DNA of 64,000 nucleotides from Fibrobacter succinogenes (GCA_902794535.1 CADBHQ010000020.1:1-64000), one strand, 5' to 3'. Counted from the stretch's first letter, positions 22,836-32,139 are shown. Numbers and translations: made by a program. Notes: a model not told the origin generated them from the letters alone.

Positions 22836-25784
22836 ATGAAAAATCGTTTTGCTATTGCCGCCTTGGCGGGGCTTTCTCTGGGTTGCGCCGCCTTTGCCGC
22901 CCAGAATGTCATCAAGGTCGATGACTTGCACCCGGGTATTGTTATCAACAAAGACAACATGATGTCTGCGGACCTTGCTATTTGGAATCCGCCCAGCCGC
23001 TATTATGACATGACTTCTGCATTGGTTGATGGCGGCTACACCTTGTTCCGTTTCCCGAATGGCAGCCTTTCGAATGATTACCACTGGAATGGTATCGGTA
23101 GCTACGATAGCACAGGTCTCTGGACCGCCGACGAGAACAAGTGGGCACGCGGTTTCTTGGGCGAAACGATTTACCGCGGCACTACCAAGGACAACTACGG
23201 CTTTGTGCGCCGCAGTCACCTGGCCGACGGCAATATGGAATCCATGTGGTGGGGTGAAATCTTGGACCCTGTGGACCCGCCTTGGGTCGTGGTGGAATTC
23301 CCCGAAAAAATCAATGTTGATTCCTTGCAAATCGATTGGGGGACTCTGCGTCCGAAATCTTTTGAAATAGCCTACTGGACCGAAGACTATGCTGAATATC
23401 CGGGTGTGCACCAGGCTCTTGAAAACAAGCTGAAAACTGAGAAGATCGTCAAGGTGAGTGGGGCGACGACGAAATACAAGTCTAAGTTCCGCACCCGCTA
23501 CGTGGCAATCCGCTTCAAGGCTTCCGATTTGCCGGCCAAGGGTGTGCAGATTCGCGAAATGAAACTCTTCAGTGGCGAAACCGATTTGCTCGGCGGTAAC
23601 AACTACAAGTTCTATGCCATGTCGACCCGCAACGGCGACAAGGCTCGCACCGATTGGACCGACATCAAGTGGGACTTCGAAGAATTCATGAAGTACATCA
23701 AGACGCTCCCGAATGCAAAGGCCGTTATCTGCGTGAATGCGGGCACCGGAACTTCGAAGGAAGCGGCCGCCTGGGTGCGTTATGCGAATAAAGTAAAAGG
23801 CTATAACATTAAGCAGTGGCAAATCGGTAACGAACTCGACGGCGAATGGGAAGAATCCGGCCCGATTTCGGCAAGGCATTACGCCGCACGATTCCTGGAA
23901 TACGCCCGCGCCATGAAGGCGGTCGATTCGACCATCATTTTGCATGGCCCGCTGTTCAGCACGCATAAAATGCAGCAGAAGGGTGCCGGCTTGCTCGATG
24001 GCAAGTACTGGATGGAAGAATTCTTGCGCATTGTGGGCGAGGCCGAAAAGAAAGACGGCAAGCGCTATCTCGATGTTGTCGACTTGCATAATTATCCGTA
24101 CTGGACGCCCAACGAACCGAAACCTGCCGAAATGCTCAAGGCAATGCTCGATGTGGGCCCGAACATGGATACGCTCAACGTGTGGATGAAGCGCCACCTC
24201 GAAGGCGAACGCGGCGTGTTCCTCTCGGAATTCAGCACCTGCGTTCAGGGATTCAGCCTGCTCATGGATTACCCGCAGGCCGCCGCCGTGGCAAGCATTT
24301 TTGCCCAGCATGCGATGCGCTTCGGTAATCGCTTGCAAGTGCTCCCGTGGGATGCTTTCGGCAACCTGATGAAGGCTCCCGATGACACTTGGGGTACCAT
24401 CAGTATGACGGCTCTTGCAAAAGAAGGCTCCTGGAATCATTGGAAGTCTCTGGAGCCGACGGCGGAATACTACGGCCTTTATATGACTTTCAAGGATTTC
24501 TTGGAAGATGGCTATGCCGTGCTCCCGGTAGAGGCAACTTCGCCGGATGTAGAAGCTTATGCAATTGGCAAGGGTGATTCTGCCCGCGTGATGATTGTGA
24601 ACTTGTCGGAAGTTCCGCAGGTGGTGCAGATTGACCGCGCAAGCGTCAAGGGCAATTCTAAAGAAGTCGGCAAGGGTGATTTGGTGCGCACGCAGGTCGA
24701 AATCTTTGGCGAAGATCAGTTCAAGTGGGTGGGCACTACGCAGAAGGCGTATCCGTACCCGAAAATGGGCCCGAGCGGCCGCCGCATTAACCCGAGCAAG
24801 AGCAAGGACATTACGGTGCCGCCGTTTGGTCTCGCTGTCGTGCAAATCAACCCGAAGGTGGTGGGCTTGAGCGAAGCGACTAAGGACAAGGCTGCAAAGC
24901 CTGTGATTCTTGCGGCAGCACTCGAAAAGAAGGTGCTCATGGCGGGTGATACCATCGACTTGTTCGTGACGGCAACCCAGCCGAATGGCCAGCTGACAAA
25001 TGGCTCCGTGAATATCGGCAACTGGGGCAAGCGCGGTCTGTTGATGCAGTCGGTGACTCCCGATGACGGCAAGTGGAATGCTTCTATCGAAAGTTTCCAT
25101 GTGCAGATTCCGATTCCCGAAGACATGTACCCTGCCGCTCGTACGATTCATGTGGTGGTTCAGGGCCTTGGCGGTAAAGTGACGGTGCTTGAAATTCCGT
25201 TCCGCATTCGTGGCGCCTACCGTACCACACACGTGATGCAGAATTTTGATAACGGCCTCGATGCTGTCGACTGGTTCCCGGTGGCAAATGGCGACAACGC
25301 TACGACCATTGGCGCGAAGGTCTTTAACGGAGCGCCTCCGCACGGTGGCTTTATCCGCCACGACTTTATGATCGAGCAGCCGCCTACGCAGGGCTGGCCG
25401 AACTTTGCGGGCGCCTACTACGTGATTCCCGAAGAAGTTCACAATTCCGTGGGTATCGTGTTTGATTACGCCACAAACCATAGCAATCCCGATGGCTATT
25501 TCGAAGTGCAAATCGCAAGCAATCAAGTGCAGGATTACGACGAATTCATGGTGCGCCTCAAGAACACTCGCGGTTCCTGGATGCGTGACACGCTCATCTG
25601 GGAAAATATGAAACAGGAAGGCTGGGGCAAGACTATTCCGCAGCTCGACCCGAAGCAAATCAAGAACTTCTCTTGGCGTGCCCGCCACAGCGGCACGGGT
25701 TACATTAGCCTCGACAACATTTACCTGTTGCAGGAAGACGGTACCGAAGTCCCGATGCCCCGCGGCCTCCGCCGGTTGAGATAA
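22836..25784 (+). CDS. modular cellulase of clan GH-A, probably GH51 endoglucanase-F type, with CBM11-like C-terminus
   Basis: 982 residues from the ATG at 22836 (TGAGG upstream), which gives the signal peptide MKNRFAIAALAG to AFA. The barrel starts with GGYTLFRFPNGSLSNDYHWNG, is interrupted at about residues 130-250 by a discoidin-like beta-sandwich (WVVVEFPEKINVDSLQIDWG), then resumes with the acid/base in WQIGNELDGEW (Glu333) and the nucleophile in FLSEFS (Glu465). The C-terminal 190 residues are a jelly-roll like CBM11/CBM30 (GIVFDYATNH, WRARHSGTGYISLDNIYLL). The layout resembles the cellulose-binding endoglucanase F/Cel51A of F. succinogenes; GH44 or GH39 remain possible. It lies between two GH9 genes and would act with them on cellulose. 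Confidence 0.75.
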   Translation: MKNRFAIAALAGLSLGCAAFAAQNVIKVDDLHPGIVINKDNMMSADLAIWNPPSRYYDMTSALVDGGYTLFRFPNGSLSNDYHWNGIGSYDSTGLWTADENKWARGFLGETIYRGTTKDNYGFVRRSHLADGNMESMWWGEILDPVDPPWVVVEFPEKINVDSLQIDWGTLRPKSFEIAYWTEDYAEYPGVHQALENKLKTEKIVKVSGATTKYKSKFRTRYVAIRFKASDLPAKGVQIREMKLFSGETDLLGGNNYKFYAMSTRNGDKARTDWTDIKWDFEEFMKYIKTLPNAKAVICVNAGTGTSKEAAAWVRYANKVKGYNIKQWQIGNELDGEWEESGPISARHYAARFLEYARAMKAVDSTIILHGPLFSTHKMQQKGAGLLDGKYWMEEFLRIVGEAEKKDGKRYLDVVDLHNYPYWTPNEPKPAEMLKAMLDVGPNMDTLNVWMKRHLEGERGVFLSEFSTCVQGFSLLMDYPQAAAVASIFAQHAMRFGNRLQVLPWDAFGNLMKAPDDTWGTISMTALAKEGSWNHWKSLEPTAEYYGLYMTFKDFLEDGYAVLPVEATSPDVEAYAIGKGDSARVMIVNLSEVPQVVQIDRASVKGNSKEVGKGDLVRTQVEIFGEDQFKWVGTTQKAYPYPKMGPSGRRINPSKSKDITVPPFGLAVVQINPKVVGLSEATKDKAAKPVILAAALEKKVLMAGDTIDLFVTATQPNGQLTNGSVNIGNWGKRGLLMQSVTPDDGKWNASIESFHVQIPIPEDMYPAARTIHVVVQGLGGKVTVLEIPFRIRGAYRTTHVMQNFDNGLDAVDWFPVANGDNATTIGAKVFNGAPPHGGFIRHDFMIEQPPTQGWPNFAGAYYVIPEEVHNSVGIVFDYATNHSNPDGYFEVQIASNQVQDYDEFMVRLKNTRGSWMRDTLIWENMKQEGWGKTIPQLDPKQIKNFSWRARHSGTGYISLDNIYLLQEDGTEVPMPRGLRRLR

Positions 25785-25832
25785 TTGAATCCTCGGGTTG
25801 GGAATACTGCTCGATACAATTGATACATTGTT

Positions 25833-25874
25833 GCCTGTAAACGCGCTTTTGTAGGACCGTTTGCAGGCTTTTTT
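25833..25874 (+). terminator. Rho-independent terminator
   Basis: GCCTGTAAAC and GTTTGCAGGC pair (one G-T) around a 16-base loop and are followed by six T. It ends the modular cellulase transcript. Confidence 0.75.
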
Positions 25875-25877
25875 CTT

Positions 25878-25883
25878 TATATT
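25878..25883 (+). promoter_or_regulatory. -10 box of the second GH9 gene
   Basis: TATATT directly follows the terminator and lies 50 bases before the start at 25933. The leader in between carries an ACGCG/CGCGT dyad. Confidence 0.5.
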
Positions 25884-25932
25884 ACTCTCGCACGCGCGTT
25901 GGTGACGCGTTTTCTCGAAAGAGAGGGATGTT

Positions 25933-27939
25933 GTGGAATACAAATTTTTTGCTTTAGTCGCAGTTTCTGCGTCTGTTTTGGCGTCTTCGGCCTTTGCCGC
26001 TAACGCTTACATTAACCAGGTGGGTTTCCGCCCTTCCGATCCCAAGGAATTTTCGCTTGTCGGAGCCTCTGGCAATGTTGAAATCCAGGATGCCTCTGGC
26101 AAGACTGTGCTTACGGTAACGCCTGGCGCCGCCTCGTTCTGGGATGCAAGCGGCCAGAATGTACAGCTGGTCGATATTTCCAAATTGACCGCCGAGGGCA
26201 AGTACAGCATTAAGGTGGGCGGCCAGACACTTCGCCAAGATCTGGTGGTCAAGAACAATACCTTTGCCGACGTTTACAAGGCTGCTATCAAGTGGTTCTA
26301 TTACCAGCGCGCCTCTATGGCTCTCGAAAGTGCATACGCGGGCAAGTGGGCTCGTGCTGCAGGCCATACGAATGCGACTGTCGAACTTCATAATTCTACG
26401 GGCGCTTCGGGCACAATTACTTCGAGCAAGGGCTGGTACGATGCCGGCGATTATGGTCGCTATATCGTGAATTCGGGCATTACCACCTACACGCTCCTTT
26501 CTCTTTACGAACATTTCCCGGAATTTTTCAAGACGGCCAAGTGGAATATTCCTGCCGATGGAACTTTGCCGGATTTGCTCGCCGAAATCAAGTACAATTT
26601 GGACTGGATGCTTACTATGCATGCCAATGACGGTAGCGTTTATCACAAGCTTACCTCTCTTGCTTTCCCGGGCGATGTGATGCCTGCGCAAGACAATGCA
26701 AAACTTTATGTTATCGGTAAGAGTGCCGAAGCCGCACTTGACTTTGCCGGTGTGATGGCAGTTGCTGCGCGCGTGTACAAGCCGTTTGATTCCAATTACG
26801 CCGCCAAGTGCCTTGATGCAGCCAAGAAGGCTTATAGCTGGGGCTCTTCGAATATGAGCTACCACTTTACCGCAAACCCCTCCGACGTTTCCACGGGAGC
26901 CTACGAAGGCACGAATGCGAATGACGAAAAACTCTTCGCGGCAACCGAACTTGCAATCACTACGGGTGACAATTCCTACAAGCAGAGCGGTTCTTCGGAA
27001 TATGTGTCGTACTGGGGCGACCTTTCGGGCGTTGCCACTTATGGCAAGGCGACGCATGCATCTGTGTTTGGCGATGCAAACGAAGCCAAACAGAAAATCT
27101 TGGGCACTGCAGATGGTTTCGTGAACCGTACCAAGTCGGGCTTTGGCGTGGTGATGGCGAAAGATGACTTTGTGTGGGGCTCCAACGCCGTGGCCTCCAA
27201 TCAGGGCGTATGGCTTTTGCATGCCTATTACCTCACCGGCGACGAAAAGTATTACACCGCGGCGCTCAAGGTGCTTGATTACTTGCTCGGCAAGAATCCG
27301 CTTGACATGTCATTTGTTACAGGTTACGGCACGAAGTCTCCCAAGATGCCGCACCACCGCCCGAGTACTTCGGACAACGTAGAAGATCCGATTCCGGGTA
27401 TGCTTGTGGGTGGCCCGCAGCCCGGTGGCGAAGACGTTGGCTCTGCTGCCGAATGGAAGTGCGCCGATTACAGAACTGGCAATGCGGCGACCGCTTATAC
27501 CGATCAGCGTTGCAGCTATGCAACCAACGAAGTGGCTATCAACTGGAACGCTCCTTTTGCTTACCTCGCTGGTGCCCTTGAAGCTCTGAACGCCGGTTAT
27601 GCTCCCTCGTTTGCGGCAAATGGCGTTGCCAGAAAGTCTACTGTTGTCTCGTCGAGTTCTTCGATTGCATCGTCTAGTTCTCAGGTGGTTTCCAGCTCTT
27701 CTGTCGCTCCGGCATCTAGCTCGTCTGAACAAAAATCCAGCTCTTCGCAGTCGCTCGCTTCGAGTTCTTCGCAGTGGAATCCGTGGGTCTCTAGCAGTTC
27801 TGCGATCACGGCAATTCGCGAAACTTTGCCCGCCCGCATGCAGAACAATGCTGCCCCGCGCATTCGCCAGAATGGTCATAAGCTCTATGTCGAAAAGAAC
27901 GGCAAACGCTTCGACCTTCTCGGCAACAGCGTCCGTTAA
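25933..27939 (+). CDS. GH9 endoglucanase with Ser-rich linker (paralog)
   Basis: 668 residues from a GTG at 25933 with GAGAGGG five bases upstream; signal peptide to about residue 22 (SAFA-A). It is a close paralog of the enzyme at 20871, with the same N-terminal Ig-like domain and the catalytic residues at almost the same positions: Asp170, Asp173 and Glu533, plus HHRPS. It differs by a Ser-rich linker (about residues 574-620) between the catalytic domain and the basic C-terminal motif LYVEKNGKRFDLLG. Tandem duplication of an ancestral GH9 gene around the modular cellulase is the simplest reading. Confidence 0.93.
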   Translation: MEYKFFALVAVSASVLASSAFAANAYINQVGFRPSDPKEFSLVGASGNVEIQDASGKTVLTVTPGAASFWDASGQNVQLVDISKLTAEGKYSIKVGGQTLRQDLVVKNNTFADVYKAAIKWFYYQRASMALESAYAGKWARAAGHTNATVELHNSTGASGTITSSKGWYDAGDYGRYIVNSGITTYTLLSLYEHFPEFFKTAKWNIPADGTLPDLLAEIKYNLDWMLTMHANDGSVYHKLTSLAFPGDVMPAQDNAKLYVIGKSAEAALDFAGVMAVAARVYKPFDSNYAAKCLDAAKKAYSWGSSNMSYHFTANPSDVSTGAYEGTNANDEKLFAATELAITTGDNSYKQSGSSEYVSYWGDLSGVATYGKATHASVFGDANEAKQKILGTADGFVNRTKSGFGVVMAKDDFVWGSNAVASNQGVWLLHAYYLTGDEKYYTAALKVLDYLLGKNPLDMSFVTGYGTKSPKMPHHRPSTSDNVEDPIPGMLVGGPQPGGEDVGSAAEWKCADYRTGNAATAYTDQRCSYATNEVAINWNAPFAYLAGALEALNAGYAPSFAANGVARKSTVVSSSSSIASSSSQVVSSSSVAPASSSSEQKSSSSQSLASSSSQWNPWVSSSSAITAIRETLPARMQNNAAPRIRQNGHKLYVEKNGKRFDLLGNSVR

Positions 27940-27969
27940 TCGGCGTTTTTGTAACACTCGTACTCCTAA

Positions 27970-28004
27970 ATGCCATGCAGACCTTGGTCTGCATTGGCAT
28001 TTTT
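27970..28004 (+). terminator. Rho-independent terminator
   Basis: ATGCCATGCAGAC and GTCTGCATTGGCAT form a 13-bp stem with one bulged T and a CTTG loop, followed by TTTT. It ends the second GH9 gene. Confidence 0.85.
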
Positions 28005-28005
28005 C

Positions 28006-28019
28006 TATATTGAGCGACA
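28006..28019 (+). promoter_or_regulatory. -10 box of rseP, very short or no leader
   Basis: TATATT at 28006-28011 lies eight bases before the ATG at 28020. As with the genes at 242 and 3974, the transcript would begin at or next to the start codon, and no Shine-Dalgarno sequence fits. Confidence 0.5.
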
Positions 28020-29399
28020 ATGGAATCGATTTTCAGTAATGTCTTGATGTTTGTGCTCGGCCTGTTGGGCTTGAGTTTCTTGGTGACCATTCACGAACTG
28101 GGCCACTTCTTGGTGGCTAAATGGAATAACGTCAAGGTCAATACATTCAGTATCGGTTTTGGCAAGAAATTGATTCGCTACCGTCACGGAGAAACGGAGT
28201 ACTGCATTTCGGCAATTCCGTTCGGTGGTTACGTGGCCATGGCGGGCGAAAATCCGGACACGCTCAAAGAAGGCCAAGTCCCAGGTGAACGTGATTTTGT
28301 GGCAAAGTCGGTGGGCGCTCGCGCAGCCATTGCTTTTGCGGGCCCGTTCATCAATATTGTATTTGCCTTTATCCTGTTGATGGTTCTTTATATGGTCGGC
28401 GTCGAAGAGCCGGCAACGAACGACTTGATCGTGGGCTTTGTTGCCAAAGATTCTCCGGCCGTAACCGCTGGCATTCAGCCGGGCGACACCATCACCGAAA
28501 TCAACGGCAAACCCACTCAGGGCTGGGATGATTTCCGCGAACAGATTGGCGTGAGCCTCGGCGCAAGCGTGCCGCTTACAGTACACCGCGGCGGCGAACC
28601 GTTAACGATTACGGTTGTCCCCGAAGAACTCATTATTCCGGCACAAGATTCTACCGGCTCCGAAATTGCAATGGGTATCGGTGATATCGGTATTTACCCG
28701 CGCAACCGCGTGATTGTGCGCTTGCCGCCGATGGCGGGCTCTGCAGCCGAAAAGGCGGGCCTTGCCGTGGGCGATACCATCTTTGAAATTAACGGCGAAC
28801 ATATTTCCCGCTACGAAGAAGTCGTGCGCATTATCGACGGTAGCAAGGGCGAACCCGTGAACATCACCGTTATCCGTAACGGCGATACACTCACTAATTC
28901 GCTCACGCCTGTTTACAACGAAGATTACAAGCGTTATATGGTCGGCATTCAGATGGGCTACGTGCTCTTCCGCGAAACCAAGATTGTGCGCCGCGGCCCT
29001 GTCGAAGCCTTTACGAAAACTTGTGCGACCAGCTGGAAAATGACCACGAGCATCTTCCGCTATTTCAAGCGCATGTTCCAAGGCCATGTCAAGGTCGATG
29101 CCTTCTCGGGCCCGGTCTCGATTGTCGCTGTCATGGGTAACGTGTGGATGAGCGGCTTCCAGGACTTTTTGATGTTGCTCGCCCTCATCAGTATTAACTT
29201 GGGCGTCATGAACTTGCTCCCGCTCGCCATTACCGACGGTGGCTTGCTCATGTTCCTCGGCATTGAAAAGCTGCGCGGCAAACCGCTTTCGACCAAGACG
29301 CAGACCGTTATTCAGAACGTCGCGGCTGCGTTCTTCATTAGCTTCTTCGTGTTTATCACGATTCTAGACTTTAGCAAGCTCTCGCTGTTCTTGAAGTGA
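28020..29399 (+). CDS. rseP: site-2 protease, RIP zinc metalloprotease
   Basis: 459 residues. An intramembrane metalloprotease of the RseP/RasP type, which cleaves membrane-anchored anti-sigma factors or signal peptides. Seen: the zinc site HELGHFLVAKW in the first transmembrane helix, two PDZ domains (about residues 135-220 and 230-310, with SPAVTAGIQPGDTITEINGK and AEKAGLAVGDTIFEINGE), and the third metal ligand in NLLPLAITDGG near the C-terminus. In many genomes rseP follows dxr, cdsA and uppS; here those genes are scattered at 18 and 48 kb. Its stop overlaps the next gene (GTGA). Confidence 0.93.
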   Translation: MESIFSNVLMFVLGLLGLSFLVTIHELGHFLVAKWNNVKVNTFSIGFGKKLIRYRHGETEYCISAIPFGGYVAMAGENPDTLKEGQVPGERDFVAKSVGARAAIAFAGPFINIVFAFILLMVLYMVGVEEPATNDLIVGFVAKDSPAVTAGIQPGDTITEINGKPTQGWDDFREQIGVSLGASVPLTVHRGGEPLTITVVPEELIIPAQDSTGSEIAMGIGDIGIYPRNRVIVRLPPMAGSAAEKAGLAVGDTIFEINGEHISRYEEVVRIIDGSKGEPVNITVIRNGDTLTNSLTPVYNEDYKRYMVGIQMGYVLFRETKIVRRGPVEAFTKTCATSWKMTTSIFRYFKRMFQGHVKVDAFSGPVSIVAVMGNVWMSGFQDFLMLLALISINLGVMNLLPLAITDGGLLMFLGIEKLRGKPLSTKTQTVIQNVAAAFFISFFVFITILDFSKLSLFLK

Positions 29400-29923
29400 C
29401 AAAAAACTCTATCATCATTTACGGGAGCCGTTACGGCTCGACAAAGCGCTACGCTGAACGCCTCGCTGAAATTACGGGGATTCAGACCGTATTCTTCAAG
29501 GATGTGAAAAGCGTTGCCGGCTATGACCGCATCGTCTATCTGGGCGCTCTTTGCGCAGGCGGTGTCATGGGCATCAAGAAAACGGTTTGCGGCCTCTCCG
29601 CAAGTCAGGAATTGTTTGTCGCGACTGTCGGTCTCGCCGACCCGACCGATGCCGAAAACGTCAACCACATCAGGGGCTGCCTAAAGAAGCAGGTTCCCGC
29701 ATCGCATTACGACGAAAGTAAAATCTTCCACCTTCGCGGTGCAATCGATTACAGTAAACTCGGCCTGAAACATCGAATCATGATGAAACTCTTGTATTCG
29801 AAGGTTGTGAAAATCCCCGAAGCAGAGCGTGACGCCGAAGTCCGTGCCCTCATCGCCACCTACGGCAAGCAAGTGGACTTCGTGAATCTTGATACCTTAG
29901 AACCGCTTGTGAAGGCGCTGTAG
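29396..29923 (+). CDS. flavodoxin-like protein
   Basis: 175 residues from a GTG that overlaps the rseP stop codon. The N-terminus IIIYGSRYGSTKRYAERLAE is the phosphate-binding loop of flavodoxins, and the pattern DRIVYLGALCAGGVMGIKK with ATVGLADP fits the FMN-binding fold of HemG/flavodoxin_5 proteins. Electron transfer in the cytoplasm is inferred; the partner is unknown. Overlap with rseP suggests shared expression although no functional link is obvious. Confidence 0.75.
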   Translation: MTKNSIIIYGSRYGSTKRYAERLAEITGIQTVFFKDVKSVAGYDRIVYLGALCAGGVMGIKKTVCGLSASQELFVATVGLADPTDAENVNHIRGCLKKQVPASHYDESKIFHLRGAIDYSKLGLKHRIMMKLLYSKVVKIPEAERDAEVRALIATYGKQVDFVNLDTLEPLVKAL

Positions 29924-29987
29924 AACAAACCATAAAGTGACACTTTTCAAAACTTTGGGTGTTATATGGGGAAAAGGAGTGTGAAAA

Positions 29988-31205
29988 GTGACTTTAGTGT
30001 TGAATACGCTGGAATCGGGTGATTGCTCGGAGCAAATTAAAGCGCTGCTCGCAGGCAAAGACGAAAATATTGAAATCGTCAACACTGCCGACATGAAAAT
30101 TGCACATTGCATGGGCTGCAATATGTGCTGGCTCAAGACTCCAGGTGTTTGCGCTATCAGGGATGACTACGAAATCATTCTCAAAAAATTGGTCGCTGCC
30201 GAAAACCTCTGGATAGTGACAGATACGAAATTTGGATTTGTCGACTACCGCGGCAAGCGAGTCTTGGACCGTGTTGTGCCCATGCTGAATATGTATATCG
30301 AATTTCGCGATGGTTGGGAACGCCATCAACTGCGCTACCATCCTCTGAATTTCGGCGTCATTTACAAAGGCGATGGTAATCAGGAATTACTTGAAGAATG
30401 GAGCATGCGGGTCGCGAGAAATTTGGCAGGGCATTCGCTAGGCGTCATCGCGCTAGACAAAAACAAGGTTCACGAAAGTGCTGCTTCGGAAACTGTCACG
30501 GCTCCGGTCGAAAATTCTGCTATGGAAGCCGCTGCGCCCGTGAAGCATGTTCTGATTCTCAATGGAAGTCCGCGCGTCAAAAAGAACAGTAACACGAATA
30601 AGATTATAGATGCCTTTGGCGAAGGGCTGCAACAAGCGGGAACTTGCTACGATGTTTACTCCTTGTCAAACCGTTCTGAATGGGACGCAGCCCGCGAGGC
30701 GTTCATGACAAGCGACAATATCATTATCGCCATGCCGCTCTTTGTAGAATGTCTGCCGAGCCTATTGCTCGAATTTTTGAACACGCTCCCTACAGAACGA
30801 AAACAGTCCGCACAAATCTCGTTCATCCTTCACGGCGGATTTGACGAAGGCCATCAGCTGCGCCTCGGCGAAAAGTTCTTGCAGTTGCTCCCGGCTCAGT
30901 TCGGCTGCTCTTGTGGCGGCGTTCTAGTGAAAGGCGGCAGTTTCTTGCTCCGCAACCGCGAAAACAGCTACATTAAAAAGATGACCGACAAGATGCTCGC
31001 CTCTTACATGACCATGGGGCTGTCTTTTGCTCAAAACGGCAACTTCATGACGCCCGAAGCAAAGAAATTCACAGGTCCCGAAAAGAATCCCTGGATTGGC
31101 CTGCTACTGTTCAATCTCATTTTCAAGCGCATCGTCAGAAAGAACTTTGAACGAATCGCACAAGAATGGGGTTGCACAGAACCGCTGGACAGCAAGCCGT
31201 ATTAA
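29988..31205 (+). CDS. tandem flavodoxin-fold NADPH-dependent FMN reductase
   Basis: 405 residues from a GTG with AAGGAG eight bases upstream. It is built of two flavodoxin-fold halves. The N-terminal half (about 1-165) has the cysteine cluster HCMGCNMCWLKTPGVC found in iron-sulfur-flavoprotein-like reductases. After an Ala/Glu spacer the second half (about 185-405) restarts with VLILNGSPRVKKNSNTNKII, the FMN phosphate loop of NADPH-dependent FMN reductases. The first half lacks that glycine-rich loop, so probably only one half binds FMN normally. Substrate unknown. Sixty bases separate it from the flavodoxin-like gene. Confidence 0.75.
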   Translation: MTLVLNTLESGDCSEQIKALLAGKDENIEIVNTADMKIAHCMGCNMCWLKTPGVCAIRDDYEIILKKLVAAENLWIVTDTKFGFVDYRGKRVLDRVVPMLNMYIEFRDGWERHQLRYHPLNFGVIYKGDGNQELLEEWSMRVARNLAGHSLGVIALDKNKVHESAASETVTAPVENSAMEAAAPVKHVLILNGSPRVKKNSNTNKIIDAFGEGLQQAGTCYDVYSLSNRSEWDAAREAFMTSDNIIIAMPLFVECLPSLLLEFLNTLPTERKQSAQISFILHGGFDEGHQLRLGEKFLQLLPAQFGCSCGGVLVKGGSFLLRNRENSYIKKMTDKMLASYMTMGLSFAQNGNFMTPEAKKFTGPEKNPWIGLLLFNLIFKRIVRKNFERIAQEWGCTEPLDSKPY

Positions 31206-31278
31206 AGCAATAAAAAGATTACGACTCAGAGTAAAAAAATATATATTAGGAATATGCCCATTAAGGAGGAAGGGGAAC

Positions 31279-32049
31279 ATGAAGAAAAAAATATTGACGG
31301 CAATCGGGGGCTTATTCTGCCTTGCAGCACTCTTTTCGGCTTGCTCTGATGACAACTCCAGCGCTCCTTCGGTTACCCGCGAGGATCCCGAAATAACGAC
31401 GCCCGATACAACATCTTCGTCAAGTGAAGGCTCTGAGCCCACGTCAAGCGCCGTTCCTGCATCAAGTGAAGATGCCATTCCGCAGTCAAGTGAATTTCTG
31501 GAATCATCTTCGTCGAAAGTCTTCTTGCCTTCAAGTAGTTCCTGGTATGATGGCAACAACTATAATCCCGGAGCCTGTTGTCCGGATACGATCTACATAG
31601 AAGACGGCAAGGAGAGAGTTCATAAGTCCGCGGAAGGCGTGTGCCCTCCGCCAAGCATCATCACCATCACCTGCGTGCCGCCCGTTCGAGTCAACAGGGA
31701 TTCTATCAAAGCGGCCGAGGCAAATCAGAAGGTCTCGTCCATTCGGACTGAAGAATGTCTGTCGTTACTAGATTTACTGAAAATGGGTTTTTCGGATGGT
31801 GTTAGAAATGCCAAGTTGATGGATTATGGTGGCAAGATCCTCACGATAGAATTCTGGAAAATTGATTATTGTTCTATTGATGCCGATTTGTCGTATGAAC
31901 TTTCTGGTGACACGTTGTCTGCGACTCTTGCCGAAGTTCGTTCGGCGGAGGAATGCGACTGTTTTAGCCTGCACCAAATCGATATTCCAGACACATTACG
32001 AAATTTCACGTATTTCAAATTTGAAGACCAAGTTTTCGGCCTTCAGTAA
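31279..32049 (+). CDS. small lipoprotein with Ser-rich linker
   Basis: 256 residues from the ATG at 31279, with a strong AAGGAGGAAGGGG upstream; a longer frame reaches back into the previous gene and is not needed. Lipobox LFSAC at Cys21. Residues about 35-85 are a Ser-rich linker with repeated SSE units. The rest (about 90-256) is a compact domain with several cysteines (ACCPDTIY, GVCPPPSIITITC, EECLSL, EECDCF). Family not recognised beyond the Fibrobacter lipoprotein style. It is the only gene between the FMN reductase and the zinc-ribbon gene and has AATATATATTAGG upstream as a likely -10 region. Confidence 0.75.
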   Translation: MKKKILTAIGGLFCLAALFSACSDDNSSAPSVTREDPEITTPDTTSSSSEGSEPTSSAVPASSEDAIPQSSEFLESSSSKVFLPSSSSWYDGNNYNPGACCPDTIYIEDGKERVHKSAEGVCPPPSIITITCVPPVRVNRDSIKAAEANQKVSSIRTEECLSLLDLLKMGFSDGVRNAKLMDYGGKILTIEFWKIDYCSIDADLSYELSGDTLSATLAEVRSAEECDCFSLHQIDIPDTLRNFTYFKFEDQVFGLQ

Positions 32050-32080
32050 GGTTAATTGACGAAAATAGTGCAAAAAGGCC

Positions 32081-32109
32081 TTGACAAAGTTTCTTAAATA
32101 GTGTACATT
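32081..32109 (+). promoter_or_regulatory. promoter with canonical -35 and -10 boxes
   Basis: TTGACA (32081-32086) and TACATT (32104-32109) are separated by exactly 17 bases, about 30 bases before the ATG at 32140. It is the clearest housekeeping-type promoter in the window and drives the zinc-ribbon gene. Confidence 0.7.
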
Positions 32110-32139
32110 TGTGCATATACAACTAATAAAGGAGAACTT

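Noticed and set aside
22803-25943. A 1046-residue open frame on the minus strand opposite the modular cellulase
   Set aside because: It is the antisense shadow of a strongly biased gene; the composition (His, Arg and Val rich without domains) fits no protein family.
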